From positions 1,240,001 to 1,304,000 of the forward strand of contig OZ251568.1 of assembly GCA_965243525.1 (NCBI GenBank): a DNA stretch of 64,000 nucleotides, written 5' to 3'. The DNA is from WTKD01 sp965243525. Lineage in GTDB: Bacteria; Spirochaetota; Spirochaetia; WTKD01. Both the position numbers and the translations under genes were made by a program. The notes under the pieces are model-generated. The model saw only the letters and a list, made by a program, of their open reading frames with translations, was not told where the DNA came from and ran no database searches. Position 1 is the first letter of the stretch, and each line of letters starts with the position of its first letter. Positions 1 to 6,621 of the stretch are shown piece after piece.

Positions 1-119
1 TGCAAAGACGTGCGTTGTGTTACGTTGTGTTCTCCCAAAAGCCACAAGGGGGCTTCTTCTTGTGCATAGAGCAGCGTTGAAATAAACAAAAAGAGCATTA
101 CTCTAAACCAATACCGCAT
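1..119 (-). CDS. Secreted protein of unknown function, N-terminus only (runs off left edge)
   Basis: An open frame on the minus strand begins with ATG at 119-117 and is still open at base 1, giving 39 codons. The translation starts MRYWFRVMLFLFISTLLYA, a textbook signal peptide: a basic N-region, a hydrophobic core and a small residue before the likely cleavage site (Ala19/Gln20). The mature part begins QEEAPLWLLGE. No lipobox Cys is visible, so a periplasmic or outer-membrane product is more likely than a lipoprotein. A possible -10 box (TATATT, minus strand 133-128) lies 8 nt before the ATG. The gene is divergent from ssb. The function cannot be inferred from 39 residues. Confidence 0.6.
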   Translation of the reverse strand, partial: MRYWFRVMLFLFISTLLYAQEEAPLWLLGEHNVTQRTSL

Positions 120-134
120 AGGCATATAATATAT
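120..134. promoter_or_regulatory. Divergent -10 elements between the left-edge gene and ssb
   Basis: The block holds TATAAT on the plus strand (125-130), placed to serve ssb with a leader of about 65 nt, and TATATT on the minus strand (133-128), 8 nt before the start codon of the left-edge gene. I could not identify convincing -35 boxes on either side. Confidence 0.4.
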
Positions 135-202
135 GATTTTTTTTAAAAAGAAAACTCATGCAGTTTCTAGAATTACTACGTTGTATAGCTAAAGGAGATT
201 AT

Positions 203-568
203 ATGGTAAATTCATTAAATAACGTATTGCTTGAAGGAAACCTGGTGCGTGACCCATTGGTGAACACCACACCGAACAACAAAACAGTATGTAATTTTTC
301 TGTTGCAGTGAATCGGTATTATAAAAAAGGAGAAGAAACCGTCCAAGATGTATCGTATTTTGATATCGAGGTGTGGGAAAAACTTGCTGAAAACTGCGGG
401 AAATACCTGCAAAAAGGAAAGCTTGTTCGAGTTAGCGGCCGTTTGAAACAAGATCGCTGGGAAGATGATGAAGGCAAGGGACGTTCTCGAATCTATGTTG
501 TTGGTGATCATGTTGATTTTCAAGGGCGGAGAAAGCCGCCCGTAAAAAAAGAAAAGGAAAAAGAATAA
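203..568 (+). CDS. ssb: Single-stranded DNA-binding protein, short form without the usual acidic tip
   Basis: SSB coats single-stranded DNA in replication, repair and recombination. The protein (121 aa) carries the OB fold: an N-terminal strand with NNVLLEGNLVRDP, then FSVAVNRYY, FDIEVWEKLAENC, and KGKLVRVSGRLKQDRW followed by a strand ending VVGDHVDF. I chose ATG 203 over the upstream ATG 158 because AAAGGAGA (191-198) is a strong Shine-Dalgarno site at the right distance and homology starts there. Odd point: bacterial SSBs normally end in an acidic tip like DDDIPF that recruits partner proteins. This one stops just after the OB fold with a charged Lys/Glu tail (KKEKEKE). It may be the sole SSB of a lineage with altered partner binding, or a second paralogue. 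Confidence 0.93.
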   Translation: MVNSLNNVLLEGNLVRDPLVNTTPNNKTVCNFSVAVNRYYKKGEETVQDVSYFDIEVWEKLAENCGKYLQKGKLVRVSGRLKQDRWEDDEGKGRSRIYVVGDHVDFQGRRKPPVKKEKEKE

Positions 569-594
569 GTCTTTTTTTGATATCACAGAGATGC

Positions 595-600
595 TATACT
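595..600 (+). promoter_or_regulatory. -10 box of tRNA-Ala promoter
   Basis: TATACT ends 7 nt before the first base of tRNA-Ala, the spacing expected if transcription starts at or next to the mature 5' end. The -35 region at about 572-577 is only a T-run. Confidence 0.5.
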
Positions 601-607
601 AGATCAT

Positions 608-681
608 GGGGAATTAGCTCAGTTGGCTAGAGCGGTTGGTTCGCAATCAACAGGTCGGGGGTTCGAGTCCCCTATTCTCCA
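608..681 (+). tRNA. tRNA-Ala (anticodon CGC)
   Basis: A full cloverleaf can be drawn. The acceptor stem is GGGGAAT with ATTCTCC, the D arm GCTC..GAGC, the anticodon stem GTTGG/TCAAC closing the loop TTCGCAA, and the T arm GGGGG/CCCCT with TTCGAGT. The acceptor contains the G3-U70 wobble pair, the universal identity element for alanyl-tRNA synthetase, which supports the anticodon reading CGC (codon GCG). The 3' CCA is not encoded: TGA follows the discriminator A. A tRNA nucleotidyltransferase is therefore needed. Confidence 0.95.
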
Positions 682-774
682 TGATTTGTCACAAAATAGG
701 CGCCATCTGTAGAGCTGCAATTTTCGTTTATGTTATTTTGAATGAACGTCTGCCTGCAGAACAGGTGCAGATAT

Positions 775-846
775 TGGGCGATGGCAGATTTGAACTGCCG
801 ACTTCTACCGTGTGAAGGTAGCACTCTCCCACTGAGTTAATCGCCC
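775..846 (-). tRNA. tRNA-Val (anticodon CAC)
   Basis: On the minus strand the acceptor GGGCGAT pairs with ATCGCCC, the D arm is ACTC..GAGT, the anticodon stem CTACC/GGTAG closes the loop TTCACAC (anticodon CAC, codon GTG), and the T arm is GGCAG/CTGCC with TTCAAAT. The discriminator is A and CCA is not encoded. Just upstream on the minus strand are TATTAT/TATACT (about 849-857), a likely -10. The gene is convergent with tRNA-Ala. Confidence 0.95.
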
Positions 847-936
847 TACAGTATAATAAAGACATAGATAGTGTATGCGTCAGCAGAACAATTATCAAGA
901 AATAACGTACAACAGAGGTGTGGGATAACTTGATTT

Positions 937-1128
937 TTAACGGTGTGGTGGGGTATACACAATGAATTTTGGAGAATGATTGCTTTTGCGCTGTGAGGGG
1001 TGGTCGTTGTAATTGCAGAGCTCTAACTGTATAGATTCAAGAAATGTGCACAGTTCGTGTATTGCTGTAGGTTGCTGAAAATATAATCTGATCGATTTTG
1101 ATTCTGCTTGTTTAATAGATTCTTTCAT
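937..1128 (-). CDS. Possible small protein (63 aa), unknown
   Basis: A 63-codon ORF starts 24 bp downstream of the cyclase gene on the same strand, so it could be the second gene of that transcript. The product is hydrophilic with an amphipathic N-terminal half (MKESIKQAESKSIRLYFQQ) and ends KFIVYTPPHR. There is no clear Shine-Dalgarno site, no recognisable domain and no signal peptide. It may be spurious. The rest of the 569-1152 stretch holds only the two tRNA genes and their promoters. Confidence 0.25.
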   Translation of the reverse strand: MKESIKQAESKSIRLYFQQPTAIHELCTFLESIQLELCNYNDHPSQRKSNHSPKFIVYTPPHR

Positions 1129-1152
1129 TCGTAGAACACCTTTTTATTTTTT

Positions 1153-2268
1153 TCATAAGGAAAGCGCTTCTTTCTCTGGTCTGTTTTGTCTCGAGACGTT
1201 TTGATTCAGCTTTCCCTTCGTTTTTTCATAGAGTCGAAAAATATTGATGAACCTCACCTTGGTATTAGTTTTATCAAGAGTGATACTTCTGAATTCTTTT
1301 TCAGGAACATCCATTTTTGCTGCCTGAAGGGTCTCTTTGCTCACCAAGATATCGTGTTGTGTTGCGTGTGCTTGTAGTTTTGAAGCGATATTGACGACCT
1401 TCCCTATTAATGTGTAATCAAATCGTTGGTCTCCGCCAACACGGCAGCGAATCACTTCTCCAGTGTGGATTCCCGCATGTAATGCAGTTCCTGACAAATG
1501 AGGAGGACAATGATATTTTAATGTATTGAATATGTGTAATATCGATTGTAGCGCATCGCGAGCTTCTTTAAACACGACTAGGCAGCCATCTCCAACGAAT
1601 TTATCTATATCCCCTTTATACTCTTTAATTATTGGAACTATTAGAGAATATAGATCATTAAGAAATTCTATTATTTTTTGAGTATTATGGGAAGTGGAAT
1701 ACTTTGTAAAGCTACAAATATCTAAAAATAATATAGTTACCTGTTGTGTGAGTGCCTGTGTTGTAAGAATCTGATCTACTGCTTGTTTTCTTGCGACTTC
1801 GACTGTGGTGGTTGATAAATATCCAGAAAGCAAATCAATCAGTATGTAGTTGTTTATAATTGTTTCTTTCTTGTCTAATAGTTCATTTCTCAGATTATTA
1901 AGCTGTGTGGATGATTTTATAATGCCATCGAAAAGGGCGGTAATCTCTGATTCGGGAGAACGAGGAGAAATAAAGAAATCAAGAATGTCTGCACTGGCAG
2001 TAATATTTTGATGTTCTTGAAAGAATACAATGGGAATATGTGAGAAGACTTCGCTTTGTTTGAAATCTTTCAAAAAATCTAGTTGTTCTTCTGTTGGATT
2101 TTCAGTTATTACGAGATGCCACTCAAGTTCAAAAAGAATGTTCTGGGCGTTGGTGTTTGGGCTCCATTGAACAAATCGTATGGTGTGCCTTTTTGATGCA
2201 GATAGAATTTTTTTAATGGCGTGAAAGGTGGGTGGCTCCAAGGATATGCCCAGTATGTTCAACAACAT
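1153..2268 (-). CDS. Pseudo-receiver domain fused to class III adenylate/guanylate cyclase domain
   Basis: This is a predicted cytoplasmic cyclic-nucleotide-signalling protein of 371 aa. Residues 1-115 alternate strands and helices like a response-regulator receiver, but the strand that should end in the phosphoacceptor Asp reads LVITENPTEE, so it is probably not phosphorylated. A helical linker (about 120-170) leads to the cyclase homology domain (175-345). Both metal-binding aspartates are present, in LFLDICSFT (Asp183) and FVGDG (Asp227). In the stretch 284-299 (FDYTLIGKVVNIASKL) the ribose-binding Asn293 is present. The catalytic Arg is Lys297, and the usual Gly-Asp is Gly-Lys290. Activity may be lowered or altered. 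The start is supported by a good promoter whose -10 ends 5 nt before the ATG, with no Shine-Dalgarno site. The nucleotide product cannot be called. Confidence 0.85.
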   Translation of the reverse strand: MLLNILGISLEPPTFHAIKKILSASKRHTIRFVQWSPNTNAQNILFELEWHLVITENPTEEQLDFLKDFKQSEVFSHIPIVFFQEHQNITASADILDFFISPRSPESEITALFDGIIKSSTQLNNLRNELLDKKETIINNYILIDLLSGYLSTTTVEVARKQAVDQILTTQALTQQVTILFLDICSFTKYSTSHNTQKIIEFLNDLYSLIVPIIKEYKGDIDKFVGDGCLVVFKEARDALQSILHIFNTLKYHCPPHLSGTALHAGIHTGEVIRCRVGGDQRFDYTLIGKVVNIASKLQAHATQHDILVSKETLQAAKMDVPEKEFRSITLDKTNTKVRFINIFRLYEKTKGKLNQNVSRQNRPEKEALSL

Positions 2269-2273
2269 ATGTT

Positions 2274-2303
2274 AGTATAGTTAACTTATGTTATTCTTGT
2301 CAA
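2274..2303 (-). promoter_or_regulatory. Promoter of the cyclase gene, predicted leaderless
   Basis: Minus strand: TTGACA (2303-2298), an 18-bp spacer, TATACT (2279-2274), then 5 nt to the ATG at 2268. Both boxes match the sigma-70 consensus almost perfectly. With a normal -10 to start-site distance, transcription begins at or within 2 nt of the start codon. Confidence 0.75.
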
Positions 2304-2354
2304 TTTAATTACAAATTAATTGCAAATTATATTTTCGTGATTCGCATTATTTAG

Positions 2355-2383
2355 TTGACGTCCAAATTTCAAGTATCTACCAT
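2355..2383 (+). promoter_or_regulatory. Promoter of ribA, predicted leaderless
   Basis: TTGACG (2355-2360), a 17-bp spacer, TACCAT (2378-2383), then 7 nt to ATG 2391. The TTG that a gene finder would take as a start codon at 2355 is the first half of this -35 box. Confidence 0.55.
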
Positions 2384-2390
2384 AGAGCAT

Positions 2391-2996
2391 ATGTCCTTAC
2401 GAGAAGAAAGCATCCATGCACATCTACCGAGCTTATATGGAAAATTTGAGATGTATATTATCCCTGAGAATACTCCTTCTGGACAAAAAGAGCATGTTGT
2501 CTTAGTAATGGGGCAACCAGAGAATAATTGTTTGGTTAGAATACATTCGGAATGCATGACAGGGGATTTATTTGGTTCGGTGCGATGCGACTGTGGTCAG
2601 CAGTTGCGTATTGCTTTGCACGCAATTGAGCAAGAGCAACAGGGCATTTTGATCTATCTTCGTCAGGAAGGGCGTGGAATCGGCCTTTCAAATAAGTTGC
2701 GTGCGTATACTCTGCAAGATCAAGGAAGAGATACGGTGCAGGCAAATATTGAACTTGGCTATGAGGCAGATGAACGGAATTATGAGGTTGCGGTGCGTAT
2801 TCTTCGCTCCTTTTCGATTGATTCGGTTCGCTTGTTGACCAATAATCCTTTAAAAATTGAGGGACTTGAATCTGAAGGTATTAGTGTTGTTGAACGGGTG
2901 CCGGTTGTTCCTGATCAAATAAGCCCTCTCTTACGGAGTTATCTTGAGGCAAAAACGAAAAAAATGGGACATTTGATCGATTTATCGAGCCTCTAG
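2391..2996 (+). CDS. ribA: GTP cyclohydrolase II (riboflavin synthesis)
   Basis: RibA opens GTP to 2,5-diamino-6-ribosylamino-pyrimidinone 5'-phosphate, formate and pyrophosphate, the first step of riboflavin synthesis. The protein is about 201 aa, the stand-alone size, with no fused DHBP synthase domain. The zinc-binding set is visible in HSECMTGDLFGSVRCDCG (three Cys). The GTP-binding region IYLRQEGRGIGL, then LRAYTLQDQGRDTVQAN and LLTNNPLKIEGL match the family, and the end AKTKKMGHL is typical. I prefer ATG 2391 over TTG 2355: homology begins just after it, and TTGACG at 2355 makes a good -35 box. It is divergent from the cyclase gene. No other riboflavin gene is nearby. Confidence 0.95.
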   Translation: MSLREESIHAHLPSLYGKFEMYIIPENTPSGQKEHVVLVMGQPENNCLVRIHSECMTGDLFGSVRCDCGQQLRIALHAIEQEQQGILIYLRQEGRGIGLSNKLRAYTLQDQGRDTVQANIELGYEADERNYEVAVRILRSFSIDSVRLLTNNPLKIEGLESEGISVVERVPVVPDQISPLLRSYLEAKTKKMGHLIDLSSL

Positions 2997-3036
2997 AGGG
3001 TGTATTTTTGCCGTATTTTAATGATAGACTAGAACT

Positions 3037-4320
3037 ATGAATCACCACGATCTCCATGATATACAGATCCGAAAAATGAATCCTGCTGAGGATGTTGATG
3101 CGATTGTCAGGTTGTTTCGTCATGCAGGATGGGTGAGTGGCAGCACGAAAGACCTTTTTGAGAAAGGTTCTCAACACAAAAAAATTGTCTCAGGGTTCTG
3201 TGAAGAGGCTGAGGGTTATGTAGCAGTACATGATAAGCGCATTGAATCCTATGCACAGAGTCACCAAGGAACAATTAGACAGACCGATGTTACTTTGCCG
3301 CTCTGTGCGGTGACAGGTGTTATCTGTAGCTATATTTTGCGAAAACAACGCGCGACGAGCAGACTGCTAGCACATCTTCTTGTCCAACGCGCCTGTGCTG
3401 GAGATGCGATTGCGATGCTTGGTGTTTTTGACCAAGGATATTATGATCGCTTGGGTTTTGGAACAAACCCCTATGAGTACGAATTCTATATCGATCCGCG
3501 TACCCTGCAAGTTGATGGGCCTGTTCGTCCACCTCAGGAGTTTTCTGTAAAAGACGTCGAGCGTATTTATCATTCTCGAAGAAAAGCCCACCGAATCCAT
3601 GGCACCTGTACTGTAGATTCAATGGCTATGCTTCGTGGAGAAATGATTTTTCATGACGAAAAAAACGGGTTTATTCTGGGGTATACCAATGATGAAGGGG
3701 AGATCACGCATCATGTTTTTGGAACCTTGGAGGGTGAGCATGGTCCTGCTTATATTCCGTGGATGGTCTATCAAACGCCGGAACAATTGGTTGAACTGCT
3801 TTGTTTGATAAAAGGGCTGAGCGATCAGTTTTACAATTTTTTGATAGTACAACCGCCTCAGATTCAGTTGCAAGATTTTCTCCGTGAACCATTTCGTTCA
3901 GTTGCTCTGTCAGAGGGAGGAAAGTTTGCGGTCAAAACTGAGGCCTATGGATTTTCTCAACTACGCATTCTTGATCTTGAAAAAACCATTGGTGCAACGC
4001 ATCTCAGTGGAGAAACGGTAAGTTTCAATATACAGATAGATGACCCAATTCGGGGGCTTATTCCTGAAGAGGCGGCGTGGCGGGGTCTAAGTGGAACGTA
4101 TACAGTGCATCTTGGCGAAGAGTCGAGCATTTCTTCCGGGACCGATAACCGTTATGAAACAGTGCATATGAGCATCAACGATTTTAGCCGGATGATCCAT
4201 GGTTCGGTTTCTCCGTTAAAACTCAAGTTTATGCAAAAACTAGATGGATCTGAATCTTTGACGCAGAAATTGACCCGGGTGTTACACCTTCCTGAGCCAC
4301 ATCCTTTTTGGTTGTTTTAG
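3037..4320 (+). CDS. Eis-like GNAT acetyltransferase with C-terminal SCP2-type domain
   Basis: The protein has 427 aa, close to the Eis/Rv2416c-like family, which has two GNAT folds and a sterol-carrier-like C-terminal domain. The first GNAT domain (about 10-150) shows the acetyl-CoA-binding strand and helix around CAVTGVICSYILRKQRATSRLLAHLL, with a degenerate R/QxxGxG motif, followed by DQGYYDRLGFG, a common GNAT ending. The middle GNAT (about 165-300) is degenerate. The C-terminal part (about 315-427) resembles SCP2: LRILDLEKTIGATH and FNIQIDDP, ending in PFWLF. Eis proteins acetylate amines, including aminoglycosides in mycobacteria. The substrate here is unknown. There is no Shine-Dalgarno site. 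A weak -10 (TAGACT, 3025-3030) lies 6 nt before the ATG. Confidence 0.8.
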   Translation: MNHHDLHDIQIRKMNPAEDVDAIVRLFRHAGWVSGSTKDLFEKGSQHKKIVSGFCEEAEGYVAVHDKRIESYAQSHQGTIRQTDVTLPLCAVTGVICSYILRKQRATSRLLAHLLVQRACAGDAIAMLGVFDQGYYDRLGFGTNPYEYEFYIDPRTLQVDGPVRPPQEFSVKDVERIYHSRRKAHRIHGTCTVDSMAMLRGEMIFHDEKNGFILGYTNDEGEITHHVFGTLEGEHGPAYIPWMVYQTPEQLVELLCLIKGLSDQFYNFLIVQPPQIQLQDFLREPFRSVALSEGGKFAVKTEAYGFSQLRILDLEKTIGATHLSGETVSFNIQIDDPIRGLIPEEAAWRGLSGTYTVHLGEESSISSGTDNRYETVHMSINDFSRMIHGSVSPLKLKFMQKLDGSESLTQKLTRVLHLPEPHPFWLF

Positions 4321-4366
4321 ATATACCAAGGGCGTAGAACTTCGATAGGTGCTTATCTGCGAGGTG

Positions 4367-5143
4367 CTATTGCTTGTTTTGGGTGATTACTTTTCCGGAT
4401 ATCCATGCAGCAAGGTTGCGCGGGAGGATGTGTCCCAAAATATTAAGAAATTTAACCCGCAAGGCAAAAATCGCAAGGGGACGTTTTTTTAACCACAGTT
4501 TATAGGCATGTTTTGCAACTGCTTCTGCGCTATCTCGATGACGAGAATGCGGCATGAAATCCTTGGAAACAAGCGGCCCAAAATTGGTTGCAACTGGACC
4601 AGGGCACATCGAAGTAATATGCAAAGAGGGGTGTTCTTGTGCCAATGCAAGGGTGAAAGAATTCACAAAGGCCTTGGTTGCGCCATAAATCGCCATATAG
4701 GGAATGGGAAAGGCCATCGATATCGATGCGACGTTTATAATGCCACACCGTTTGGAAAATGTCTGTGATTTGCAGAGGGAAGGGAGAAACAACGAGGTGA
4801 GCATTACAAGGGCGTCCATGTTGAGGTGCATCATCGCCATTGCTTCTTCTAAAGATTCATTGCGGAAAGAACCAAGATATCCGACTCCCGCATTGTTGAT
4901 CACAAGGCTAGGCATGGGGCCGTGGTTTTCCACAGTGGTGAACACCGTCTGTGCTGCAGACGAGGTGCTGAGATCTGCTGTTATTGGAATTACTTCAACT
5001 TCAGAAAGTGATTCAGCCAACGAAACCAGTTTTTCGGTTGTTCGTGCAACAAGATAGAGATTCCACCCCGCTGAGCCAAGTATTTGAGCAAATGCTCTTC
5101 CAATTCCGCTTGAAGCTCCGGTAATTAATGCCCATTCTCTCAT
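4367..5143 (-). CDS. Short-chain dehydrogenase/reductase (DltE/17-beta-HSD-like)
   Basis: This is a classical SDR of 258 aa. The NAD(P)-binding TGASSGIGRAFA motif is at residues 8-19, NNAG at about 87-90, the catalytic Ser in NVASIS, and the YxxxK pair in YGATKAF. After the Rossmann core come PGPVATNF and a hydrophobic C-terminal region (FALRVKFLNILGHILP) that could lie on the membrane, as in 3-ketoacyl or sphinganine-type reductases. The substrate is unknown. It is convergent with the Eis-like gene (46-bp gap, no clear terminator). No Shine-Dalgarno site is visible. Confidence 0.85.
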   Translation of the reverse strand: MREWALITGASSGIGRAFAQILGSAGWNLYLVARTTEKLVSLAESLSEVEVIPITADLSTSSAAQTVFTTVENHGPMPSLVINNAGVGYLGSFRNESLEEAMAMMHLNMDALVMLTSLFLPSLCKSQTFSKRCGIINVASISMAFPIPYMAIYGATKAFVNSFTLALAQEHPSLHITSMCPGPVATNFGPLVSKDFMPHSRHRDSAEAVAKHAYKLWLKKRPLAIFALRVKFLNILGHILPRNLAAWISGKVITQNKQ

Positions 5144-5284
5144 ACTATATCTGCGATGGTATATTAGACTGAAGGGTCAGTAAAGTGTCTAGATTGTCCT
5201 TTTGAAATTCCTTCATGGCGCATACAGCTAATATAGCAAACTAACGAGGGGTGTTTTATAGGCTCTACGTAGATAGCAATGGAG

Positions 5285-5386
5285 TTTACATACCACATTG
5301 TTTTAGGTATATAATGAAATAATAACTCTTACTTTGTTAAGTTCTATAGTTGTACGTAGGGAATATCACCCTATTGTTTCTATAGG
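5285..5386 (+). promoter_or_regulatory. Promoter and hairpin-bearing leader of the iron ABC operon
   Basis: TTTACA (5285-5290) and TATAAT (5310-5315) form a promoter with a long 19-bp spacer, leaving a leader of about 100 nt. Inside the leader TAGGG (5357-5361) and CCCTA (5369-5373) form a 5-bp stem with a 7-nt loop. It is flanked by two copies of the palindrome CTATAG (5344-5349 and 5380-5385). TACGTAG occurs at 5265-5271 and again at 5353-5359. This could be an operator or an RNA control element. I cannot match it to a Fur or DtxR box. The rest of the 5144-5424 gap shows nothing else. Confidence 0.4.
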
Positions 5387-5424
5387 CAAGGAAGTATGAG
5401 TTAGTAATCAACAGGAGGATTTTT

Positions 5425-6429
5425 ATGAAAAGGGGTTTATTGGTTAGTTTTAGTATCCTAATAGCAGTATCTTCTATGGTTTTTGCTTTGGGAACAGATG
5501 AAGAAGCTTCTTCAGAACAACGCGTTGTGTTGTATTCGGCTCATACACAAGAGATTATTGATGAATTAGTCTCTCGATTTGAATCAGAAACAGGTATCAC
5601 CGCCGAAGTTGTGAAGATGGGATCAAGTGATGTCATATCGAGGGTTAAAGCAGAAAAAGAAAATCCTCAAGCTGATGTAATTTGGAGCATTGGCGGAGAG
5701 CAATTAGAGGCGAATTCTGACCTTCTCGAAAAATATCAGCCCGCAGATTGGGATATGATCGATGATGTTTACAAGGTGGGTGATGCGTGGTTGCCATATA
5801 CGGGAATCGTGATGGTCTTCATTGTAAATACAGAAGATCTATCTGAATCAGAATATCCACAAAGTTGGGTTGACCTTGGTGATCCTGCATATAAAGGGTT
5901 GATTTCTTCTGCTCGTGCTGATAAATCAGGTTCGTCATATATGCAACTTGCTACGGTTCTAAATATTTATAAAGAGGATGGCTGGAACGTATATCGAGAT
6001 ATTCTTGGTAATTTTGTGCTTTCTGGGAGCTCTTCAGCGGTGCCTCGATTCGTGAACGATGGAGAGGCTTCGATAGGTATTACCTTGGAGGATAATGCAT
6101 TTCGCTATCTCGCTGGGGGAGGGCCTGTAAAAATTATCTATCCTACAGATGGAACAACAGCCGCTGCTGATGGGATTGCATTAGTGAAGAATGCTCCACA
6201 TCCAAAGGCAGCAAAACAATTCATTGATTGGGCACTTTCAAAAGACGTACAAAGTTTTCTTGTAGACGAAATGGGAAGAAGGCCTGTTCGCACAGACATT
6301 GAACTGAGTTCAGAACTTCCTGCTCTAAATGAAATAAATACAGTTCCTTATGATTTTGAGTGGTCAGCTGGCAATAAGACAGAATTTGTTAAGCAGTGGA
6401 CCTCGCTTGTTCAAGAATTAAATTTATGA
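5425..6429 (+). CDS. Fe3+-type ABC transporter, periplasmic substrate-binding protein
   Basis: This is the solute-binding component of an Fbp/Afu-type ABC importer (334 aa). It has an N-terminal signal peptide with a hydrophobic stretch (residues 5-20) and a likely cleavage after FA (about 21), and no lipobox, so the protein is soluble in the periplasm. The mature start VVLYSAHTQEIIDELVSRFE and later YTGIVMVFIVNT and AKQFIDWALSKDVQ are typical of the iron/aminoethylphosphonate cluster of binding proteins. AGGAGG (5412-5417) sits at ideal distance before the ATG. The ATPase and permease genes follow on the same strand after a terminator-like hairpin. Ferric iron is the best guess. A phosphonate or another small ligand cannot be excluded. 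Confidence 0.85.
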   Translation: MKRGLLVSFSILIAVSSMVFALGTDEEASSEQRVVLYSAHTQEIIDELVSRFESETGITAEVVKMGSSDVISRVKAEKENPQADVIWSIGGEQLEANSDLLEKYQPADWDMIDDVYKVGDAWLPYTGIVMVFIVNTEDLSESEYPQSWVDLGDPAYKGLISSARADKSGSSYMQLATVLNIYKEDGWNVYRDILGNFVLSGSSSAVPRFVNDGEASIGITLEDNAFRYLAGGGPVKIIYPTDGTTAAADGIALVKNAPHPKAAKQFIDWALSKDVQSFLVDEMGRRPVRTDIELSSELPALNEINTVPYDFEWSAGNKTEFVKQWTSLVQELNL

Positions 6430-6437
6430 TGTGTAAT

Positions 6438-6472
6438 GCCCTCTTTTTAGAGGGCGTTTAATTTTTTGGGAT
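6438..6472 (+). terminator. Intrinsic terminator after the binding-protein gene
   Basis: The perfect 7-bp stem GCCCTCT (6438-6444)/AGAGGGC (6449-6455) with a TTTT loop is followed by GTTTAATTTTTT. A second, weaker inverted repeat centred on AAGGCCTT lies at 6477-6494. Placed between the binding-protein and ATPase genes, it probably lowers expression of the membrane components relative to the binding protein. Confidence 0.8.
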
Positions 6473-6621
6473 AAACTCCCGAAAGGCCTTGGGAATTTTT
6501 CTAGGAACAAAGTGGTTTTTGATAAATTTTCTTGGCAATTGACCTGTGTGATCCTCTAAATATTCTGATTTGTTTGGGTTTGTGAATCTTGAAGGATGAT
6601 GTTTGGAAACGTGTAGAAGCT

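Noticed and set aside
215..586. Long minus-strand ORF opposite ssb
   Set aside because: Antisense shadow of a clear SSB gene, with low-complexity Phe runs mirroring the Lys codons of ssb.
2355..2390. TTG start giving RibA 12 extra residues
   Set aside because: The extra residues are outside family homology, and the TTG is part of a good -35 box.
5388..5406. Two-codon ORF (ATG AGT TAG) after AAGGA in the iron operon leader
   Set aside because: The purine-rich stretch is too close to the ATG to act as a Shine-Dalgarno site, and such minimal ORFs are expected by chance.
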